Source: Chloroflexota bacterium
GTDB lineage: Bacteria > Chloroflexota > Limnocylindria > QHBO01
Assembly: GCA_023250255.1 (NCBI GenBank)
Contig: JAHFBB010000011.1
Coordinates: 1 to 11,607, forward strand
Direction: 5' to 3'
Length of the DNA: 11,607 nt
Shown here: piece by piece, positions 6,949 through 11,607 of the stretch
Layout: every line of letters starts with the position of its first letter
How positions within the stretch are numbered: position 1 is the first letter of the stretch
Made by a program: the position numbers and the translations under genes
Notes under the pieces: generated by a model
Seen by the model: the letters and a program-made list of their open reading frames with translations, nothing else
Database searches by the model: none
What the model was told of the DNA's origin: nothing

Positions 6949-8060
6949 TGGGCCAGCCCGAACGCCTGGCCCGCGCGCGGGCCATCCTGGACGCCGAAGG
7001 CCTGGATGGGCTGATCTTCTCCCGGGGCGCCTTCAAGCGCTGGCTGGCGGGCTTCGCCCTGGCCGATCCGGACGATCCGTCTCACGGCTACGCCGGCACG
7101 CTGGTGCTCACCCGCGGCGCCGCGCTCGTGCTGGCCGACAGCCGATATGTCGAGCAGGTCATCGCCGAGTGTCCGGGCTGGGAACTGGTGCACACCACCC
7201 GACCGGCCGCGCCGGAACTGGCGGACGTCCTGGCTCGTCTCGGCGTCCAGCGATGCGGTGCGGAGGCGGCCGTGCTCAGCCACTCCACCTGGACCGACCT
7301 CGCCGAAGCGGCACCCAACGTTGAGCTGATAGCGGTGGATTCCGCGCTGGCTGGGCTGCGGATCGTCAAGGATGAAACCGAGATCGCTGCCCTTGGTCGA
7401 GCCACGGCCGTGACCGATGCCTGCTTCGTGCACCTGCTCAACTGGATTGCCGTCGGGCGTCGCGAAGTCGAGATTGCCTGGGAGATCGAGCGCTTCTTCC
7501 GTGAGGCAGGCGCGGAGGGCCTCGCCTTCTCGACCATCGCCCTGGTTGGGCCTCGGGCCGCCATGCCCCACGGCGAACCATCCGACGAGCGGGTCGTGGC
7601 CGGGCAGGTGGTTCTGCTCGACTTCGGTGCGCGGGTGGATGGCTATCGGGCGGACATGACCCGTACCATCTTCGTTGGCGCACCCGACGATGAGTCGCGC
7701 CGGCTGTATGACCTGGTCCTGGGCGCCCAGCAGGCCGCCGAGGCTGCCGTTGGGCCGGGGGTCGCGGGAACCATCGTCCACGGTGCGGCGGTCGATCACA
7801 TCGCCTCGGCCGGGGTCGAGCCATTCGGCCATGGCCTGGGCCATGGCATCGGTCTGCAGACCCATGAGGCGCCGTCGCTCAGCCGCGTCGGCTATCCGGG
7901 GCAGAGCGGTGGGACCCTGGAGGTAGGCATGGTCTTCACCATCGAGCCGGGCATCTATCAGCCCGGTCGGATCGGTATTCGGATCGAGGACGACTATCAC
8001 CTGACAGCAGGCGGCCTCGTGCGGCTGACCCAATCGCCGAACCACCTCATCGCCATCTGA
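6948..8060 (+). CDS. M24-family Xaa-Pro peptidase (PepP/PepQ/YqhT type)
   Basis: This is a cytoplasmic dinuclear-metal peptidase expected to release the residue before proline, at the N terminus of peptides or in dipeptides. The 370 residues comprise a creatinase-like N-terminal domain (about 5-130) and a pita-bread catalytic domain. All five metal ligands are visible: Asp225 and Asp236 in DFGARVDGYRADMTRT, His299 in HGLGHGIG, Glu333 in TIEPGIY and Glu347 in RIEDDY. Substrate-site histidines His208, His295 and His306 are also present. The ATG at 6948 is chosen for its TGATG overlap with mltG and a GGAG at 6936-6939 eight bases upstream; GTG codons at 6939 and 6945 are less likely. Location just before efp matches yqhT-efp in B. 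subtilis and pepQ-efp in actinobacteria. Whether it is an aminopeptidase or a dipeptidase cannot be read from sequence. Confidence 0.93.
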   Translation: MGQPERLARARAILDAEGLDGLIFSRGAFKRWLAGFALADPDDPSHGYAGTLVLTRGAALVLADSRYVEQVIAECPGWELVHTTRPAAPELADVLARLGVQRCGAEAAVLSHSTWTDLAEAAPNVELIAVDSALAGLRIVKDETEIAALGRATAVTDACFVHLLNWIAVGRREVEIAWEIERFFREAGAEGLAFSTIALVGPRAAMPHGEPSDERVVAGQVVLLDFGARVDGYRADMTRTIFVGAPDDESRRLYDLVLGAQQAAEAAVGPGVAGTIVHGAAVDHIASAGVEPFGHGLGHGIGLQTHEAPSLSRVGYPGQSGGTLEVGMVFTIEPGIYQPGRIGIRIEDDYHLTAGGLVRLTQSPNHLIAI

Positions 8061-8083
8061 CCAGCAGGAGCCTCAACGCAGCC

Positions 8084-8644
8084 ATGATCAGCACCGGAGA
8101 CATCAAGAAGGGGGTCATCATCGAACTGGACGGCCAGCTGATGAAGGTCCTCGACTGGACCCACATCAAGATGGCCCGCGGATCTGCCCAGGTCCGCATG
8201 AAGCTGCAGAACGTGCGCAAGGGCGACATCACCGAGCGCACCTTCCAGGCCGGAACGCGCTGGCCGCGCGCCCGGGTCGACCAGCGCCGGGTGCAGTACC
8301 TGTATTCCGACGGCGACTCATTCCACTTCATGGACACCGCGACCTACGATCAGTTCGCGGTCAGCGCAGCCCAACTGGGGGACGATGCGCTCTTCCTGAA
8401 GGAGAACACCGAGGCGTTCATCACCTCCCATGAAGGCGAGGTCCTCGGGGTGGACCTGCCGGTGTCGGTGGACCTGGTGGTCGCGGCAACCGAGCCAGGC
8501 TTTGCCGGCGACACCGCCACCGGCGCGCGCAAGGCGGCGACCCTGGAAACCGGGTTGGTGGTCCAGGTCCCGCTGTTCGTGAACGAAGGGGACACCCTGC
8601 GCATCGACACCCGCACCGGCGAGTACCAGACCCGAATCCAATGA
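8084..8644 (+). CDS. efp: Translation elongation factor P
   Basis: EF-P enters the ribosomal E site and promotes peptide bond formation at polyproline stretches. The 186-residue length and three beta-barrel domains match the family. The N-terminal KOW-like domain is about 1-64, the middle OB domain has QYLYSDGDSFHFMD at about 70-83, and the C-terminal OB domain ends with VPLFVNEGDTLRIDTRTGEY, typical of EF-P. The loop tip, usually PGKG with a modified lysine, reads MARG, so the functional position is Arg32, the same number as the rhamnosylated arginine of Pseudomonas EF-P. No modification enzyme (EarP, EpmA, YmfI) lies in the window. GGAG at 8067-8070 is 13 bases from the ATG, a long spacing. 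The 23-base gap after the peptidase gene is the only non-overlapping junction inside this operon. Confidence 0.97.
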   Translation: MISTGDIKKGVIIELDGQLMKVLDWTHIKMARGSAQVRMKLQNVRKGDITERTFQAGTRWPRARVDQRRVQYLYSDGDSFHFMDTATYDQFAVSAAQLGDDALFLKENTEAFITSHEGEVLGVDLPVSVDLVVAATEPGFAGDTATGARKAATLETGLVVQVPLFVNEGDTLRIDTRTGEYQTRIQ

Positions 8645-9873
8645 CGGCCACCGGCCCGGCTCCCGTCCTGCGGGTCACCGACCTCAACCGGCGGGTCCGA
8701 GCGCTGCTCGACGCGGATCGTGGTCTGGCCGATGTCTGGGTCGAGGGGGAGATCAGCCAGCCCGCCTTCCCGCCCTCGGGTCACTGCTTCTTCACCTTGA
8801 AGGACGCGTCGAGCCAGATCCGGGCCGTGCTGTTCCGCGAGGACCTCGAGCGATCCGTGGTCCGGCCGGCGCATGGCGCGCTGGTGGTCTGCCACGGCAG
8901 CGTCCGCGCCTACGAGGCACAGGGCATCTACCAGTTGTACGTCTCGTCCATCACGCCCGCCGGTGCCGGGGACCTGCACGCCCAGTACGAAGCGCTCCGT
9001 GCGCGCCTGGCGGCAGACGGCCTGTTCGACGAATCCCGCAAGCGCCCACTGCCGCGCTGGCCGCGGCGGATCGGGGTGGTGACCTCACCGGTGGGTGCGG
9101 TCTGGTCCGACATCGGCAACGTCATCCGCAGGCGGTACCCGATGGTCGAACTGGTCCTCTCGCCCAGCGGCGTATCCGGCGCCACGGCGGCGGAGGCCAT
9201 CGTCCGGGCACTCCATCGGCTCTATGCCCAGCCGGATATCGACCTGATCATCGTCGCCCGCGGGGGCGGTTCGCTCGAGGACCTGTGGGGATTCAACGAG
9301 GAATCGGTCGTCCGGGCGATCGTCGAGGCGCCCATGCCGGTGGTGGTCGGCGTCGGCCACGAATCGGACGTGACCCTGGCCGATTTCGCCGCCGATATTC
9401 GGGCTCCCACCCCCAGCGCCGCCGCCGAAATGGCTGTGCCCGACGGCTCCCAGTTCCCCGCGATCCTCGCCCGCCTGGGCCTGCGGGCGACCGCGGCCAT
9501 GACCGCTCGCAGCGAGGCGGCTCGCCGTGCCGTTCGCGAGGAAGGACGCGCCCTGACCGCCAACCGACCGGATCTGCCGGCGGCCCGACAACGTGCGGCT
9601 GAACTGGTGGATCGGGCCCAGCGCGCCGCCCTCGCCGGCACCGAGCGTCGGCGCGCAGCTGCGGGCGGCCTGCACGACGCGCTCCGGGCGCTCGGACCGC
9701 TGGCCACCCTCGAGCGCGGCTATGCTGTCGCCCGTCGCGCGAATGGCACCGTGGTTCGTGATCCAGCGGCAGTGGTGGCCGGCGAGGCGCTCGAGGTGAT
9801 CGTTGCCGGCGGTCGTATCGACAGCCAGGTGATCGGCGGCACGCCGGGCGGGGTGGAGGAGTGGTTGGCATGA
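8641..9873 (+). CDS. xseA: Exodeoxyribonuclease VII large subunit
   Basis: XseA is the catalytic subunit of exonuclease VII, which degrades single-stranded DNA from both ends in a metal-independent way together with several XseB copies. The 410 residues contain an N-terminal OB-fold (about 8-105, with VWVEGEIS at 32-39 and GHCFFTLKD at 47-55), then the catalytic core with TSPVGAVWSDI at 148-158, RGGGSLEDLWGFNEE at 207-221, VGHESD at 238-243 and ADIRAPTPSAAAE at 251-263. An alanine- and arginine-rich helical region follows, where XseB would bind, and the C-terminal ERGYAV motif comes before the last strand. The start overlaps the efp stop as ATGA and the stop overlaps the xseB start in the same way, so the subunits are probably made by coupled translation. 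Confidence 0.96.
   Translation: MTATGPAPVLRVTDLNRRVRALLDADRGLADVWVEGEISQPAFPPSGHCFFTLKDASSQIRAVLFREDLERSVVRPAHGALVVCHGSVRAYEAQGIYQLYVSSITPAGAGDLHAQYEALRARLAADGLFDESRKRPLPRWPRRIGVVTSPVGAVWSDIGNVIRRRYPMVELVLSPSGVSGATAAEAIVRALHRLYAQPDIDLIIVARGGGSLEDLWGFNEESVVRAIVEAPMPVVVGVGHESDVTLADFAADIRAPTPSAAAEMAVPDGSQFPAILARLGLRATAAMTARSEAARRAVREEGRALTANRPDLPAARQRAAELVDRAQRAALAGTERRRAAAGGLHDALRALGPLATLERGYAVARRANGTVVRDPAAVVAGEALEVIVAGGRIDSQVIGGTPGGVEEWLA
9855..9861 (+). promoter_or_regulatory. Strong ribosome binding site for xseB
   Basis: GGAGGAG inside the 3' end of xseA stands eight bases before the ATG at 9870. It decides the xseB start against the in-frame GTG at 9861. It is the best Shine-Dalgarno match in the window, which suits a small subunit needed in several copies per XseA. 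Confidence 0.75.
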
Positions 9874-10118
9874 CCGACGAACCAGATCTGACGACCCGAC
9901 CGTTCGACGAACTGGTGGTCGAGCTCCAGAAGATCGTCCAGCGCCTCGAATCTGGGCAGGCCGGGCTCGAGGAGAGCATCGAGCTGTATCGCCAGGGACT
10001 CCGGCTGCACGCGGCCTGCGAGGAGCGGCTGCGTTCCGCAGAGTTGACCATCAGCGAACTGGGCCGTCGGGGCCTGGCCGGCGCCGAAGTCGAGGAATCC
10101 GCCGAACCGGGCGAATGA
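9870..10118 (+). CDS. xseB: Exodeoxyribonuclease VII small subunit
   Basis: XseB is the small helical subunit that stabilises and activates XseA; several copies bind each large subunit. The 82-residue length matches the family (E. coli 80). The family core PFDELVVELQKIVQRLESG runs from about residue 11, followed by LEESIELYRQGLRLHAACEE and a second helix, and the tail is acidic. The ATG at 9870 overlaps the xseA TGA as ATGA. No cysteine except the one in AACEE is present. The gene appears to close the operon, because the next gene is 46 bases away and has its own -10 box. Confidence 0.95.
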   Translation: MTDEPDLTTRPFDELVVELQKIVQRLESGQAGLEESIELYRQGLRLHAACEERLRSAELTISELGRRGLAGAEVEESAEPGE

Positions 10119-10128
10119 CGGCGCGGGG

Positions 10129-10154
10129 TTGAAAACCGCCGATCTGCCTATACT
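10129..10154 (+). promoter_or_regulatory. dxs: Candidate dxs promoter with a short spacer
   Basis: TATACT at 10149-10154 is a good -10 box (five of six with TATAAT) in an otherwise GC-rich gap. TTGAAA at 10129-10134 resembles a -35 box, but the spacer is only 14 bases, shorter than the usual 16-18, so the -35 is uncertain. Transcription would be expected to begin near 10160-10162, almost at the dxs start codon. The TTGAAA also lies within a weak bulged hairpin (10119-10141). Confidence 0.5.
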
Positions 10155-10164
10155 CGGGGTGACT

Positions 10165-11607
10165 GTGTCCGCCAACCCGCCATACCCGCTGCTCGACGCG
10201 CTGGCCGGCCCGGCCGATCTGCGCGGCATGAACAGCGACCAGCTGAGCGAACTCGCCGCCGAACTTCGCGAGAAGATGATCCGCACGGTCCACGCCACCG
10301 GGGGACATCTCGCCTCGTCGCTCGGAGCGGTCGAGATCACCCTTGCGCTTCATCGGGTGATGGATTCCCCGCGTGATCGGATCGTCTGGGACACCGGCCA
10401 TCAGGCCTATGCCCACAAGCTGCTCACCGGCCGGTTGGCTCGGTTCGCCACCCTCCGCCAGCTCGACGGCGTTGGCGGCTTCCCGCGGCGTTCCGAGAGC
10501 GAGCACGACGTGTTCGATGGTGGCCACGCCGGGACCGGGGTGTCGATCGCCGTGGGATTGGCGGCCGCCCGCGACCTCAAGCCGGCCAACGAGCCGGGGC
10601 GTCGCCAGAAGATCGCGGTCTGTGTCGGGGACGCCGCGCTGGGCAGCGGCCTGACACTCGAGGCACTCAACCACCTCGGACACGTTCGGACCCGCTTGCT
10701 GATCGTGCTCAATGACAACGAGATGAGCATCAGTCCGTCGGTTGGCGGACTGTCCACCCGACTGAACAAGCTCCGTCTGTCACGGGCCTACCAGGTCACC
10801 AAGACGACCACCGCCCGTGCCCTGTCGAGGGTGCCGGTCGTGGGCAAGCCGGTGTACAGCGCACTGGCCTTCACCAAGGAAGGCTTCAAGCGCTCGTGGG
10901 CCAAGGTTGGCTTCTTCGAGGACATGGGGATCACCTATATCGGCGTGCTGGATGGCCACGATCGCGAAGAGATGGAGGCGGCGTTCCGCGCCGCCTTCCG
11001 AATCGATCGACCGGTGCTCATCCATGTGAAGACGGTCAAGGGCCGTGGTTTCGGGCCGGCCGAACAGGACAGCGTGGCGTTCCACGGCGCGTCACTGCCG
11101 CCCATTGACCTGTGCCTGCTCGATCCCACCGAGGAGCCGCTCCACCCCGAATCCGGACCGGCGCATCGGCCAAAGAGCTACACCGCCACCTTCTCCGAGG
11201 AGCTCATCCGATTGGCAGCCGATGACCAGCGAATCGTGGCCATCACCGCCGGGATGCCCACCGGCACCGGGCTGACGAGGTTCCAGGCGAAATACCCGCA
11301 CAGGTTCTTCGATGTCGGCATTGCCGAACAGCACGCGGTGACCGTGGCCACCGGCATGGCACTCGCCGGTTTGCGGCCGGTGGTATCGATCTATTCCACC
11401 TTTTCCCAGCGGGCGTTCGACCAGATCGTCCACGATGTGTGCCAGAACAACGTGCCCGTCGTGTTGATGATCGACCGTGCGGGCCTGGTCGGGGAGGACG
11501 GCACCAGCCACCAGGGCATGTTCACCCTGTCTGCCCAGCGCTCGATTCCGAACCTGGTGATTGGTTCGCCGCGGGACGAGCAGGAACTGCGCGACATGGT
11601 GGTGACC
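10165..11607 (+). CDS. dxs: 1-deoxy-D-xylulose-5-phosphate synthase (3' end cut off)
   Basis: DXS is a thiamin-diphosphate enzyme that condenses pyruvate with glyceraldehyde 3-phosphate, the first step of the MEP isoprenoid pathway. The frame is open from a GTG at 10165 to the window edge: 481 residues of an expected 620-640, so part of the pyrimidine-binding domain and the C-terminal domain are missing. Visible residues are His48 (GGHLAS), His79 (GHQAYAHKLLTGR), Asp156 and Asn185 for Mg-ThDP (LNDNEMSIS), the linker YIGVLDGHD, the catalytic-type Glu388 in IAEQHAVT, IYSTF, QRAFDQ and the HDV that follows. Two ThDP-region motifs differ from E. coli: GDG reads GDA (Ala157) and GHSSTS reads GHAGTG. 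An in-frame GTG at 10159 is an alternative start. The N terminus is as expected for DXS (YPLLDALAGPADLRGM). Confidence 0.94.
   Translation, partial: MSANPPYPLLDALAGPADLRGMNSDQLSELAAELREKMIRTVHATGGHLASSLGAVEITLALHRVMDSPRDRIVWDTGHQAYAHKLLTGRLARFATLRQLDGVGGFPRRSESEHDVFDGGHAGTGVSIAVGLAAARDLKPANEPGRRQKIAVCVGDAALGSGLTLEALNHLGHVRTRLLIVLNDNEMSISPSVGGLSTRLNKLRLSRAYQVTKTTTARALSRVPVVGKPVYSALAFTKEGFKRSWAKVGFFEDMGITYIGVLDGHDREEMEAAFRAAFRIDRPVLIHVKTVKGRGFGPAEQDSVAFHGASLPPIDLCLLDPTEEPLHPESGPAHRPKSYTATFSEELIRLAADDQRIVAITAGMPTGTGLTRFQAKYPHRFFDVGIAEQHAVTVATGMALAGLRPVVSIYSTFSQRAFDQIVHDVCQNNVPVVLMIDRAGLVGEDGTSHQGMFTLSAQRSIPNLVIGSPRDEQELRDMVVT

Noticed and set aside
9861..9869. GTG at 9861 as the xseB start
   Set aside because: It falls on the ribosome binding site GGAGGAG itself. 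The ATG at 9870 has ideal spacing and the ATGA overlap with xseA.
10119..10141. Terminator hairpin after xseB
   Set aside because: CGGC and GGTT pair with AACC and GCCG, but a four-base bulge interrupts the 5' arm and no T-run follows. It overlaps the candidate dxs promoter and is probably incidental.
1..11607. Mobile element, CRISPR array, defence island or biosynthetic cluster
   Set aside because: I read for repeats, transposase, integrase or nuclease motifs, and shifts in base composition and found none. All genes are housekeeping types with uniform codon use.

Overview
The window is a compact, GC-rich stretch of core bacterial genome (by eye about two-thirds G+C). Every supported gene lies on the + strand. 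There are eleven complete or nearly complete bacterial genes plus one gene cut at each end: a cysteine desulfurase loses its 5' part at the left edge and dxs runs off the right edge. I saw no mobile element, CRISPR array, tRNA, rRNA, phage gene or toxin-antitoxin pair. The best guess for the source is a member of Chloroflexota (perhaps a Limnocylindria-like soil or freshwater lineage), with Actinomycetota as the alternative. This rests on GC content, very tight gene packing, gene order, and an AlaRS catalytic core of the SQPCLRVAGKHNDFEEVG type rather than the usual actinobacterial form. It is an inference, not a proof.

Region 1 (1-2186) is a tRNA thiolation unit. A cysteine desulfurase supplies persulfide sulfur to the adjacent MnmA, which makes 2-thiouridine at U34 of Glu/Gln/Lys tRNAs. 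A small three-helix membrane protein of unknown role is joined to mnmA by a TGATG overlap. Region 2 (2187-2585) holds a single-helix YtxH-family protein. It is followed by a 91-base gap containing a perfect 10-bp inverted repeat that partly overlaps a second hairpin covering the probable alaS ribosome binding site. This is the most interesting non-coding structure in the window.

Region 3 (2586-10118) looks like one long operon: alaS, ruvX, mltG, an M24 Xaa-Pro-type peptidase gene, efp, xseA and xseB. Apart from a 23-base gap before efp, every junction is an overlap of one or a few bases, so translational coupling is likely. The products cover alanyl-tRNA charging, pre-16S rRNA maturation or a nuclease role, peptidoglycan strand termination, proline-peptide turnover, rescue of ribosomes stalled at polyproline, and exonuclease VII.

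Region 4 (10119-11607) is a short gap with a good -10 box, then dxs, the entry enzyme of the MEP isoprenoid pathway, starting at GTG with almost no leader. The gene order looks like a condensed merger of two clusters known in Bacillus and actinobacteria (desulfurase-mnmA-alaS-ruvX-mltG and pepQ/yqhT-efp-xseA-xseB-dxs), with the aro, acc, nusB, folD and ispA genes missing.

I did not find a previously undescribed system. The items worth a second look are residue-level departures in well-known enzymes (DXS, EF-P, MnmA, the cysteine desulfurase), the alaS leader structure, the near-leaderless dxs and the condensed gene order.
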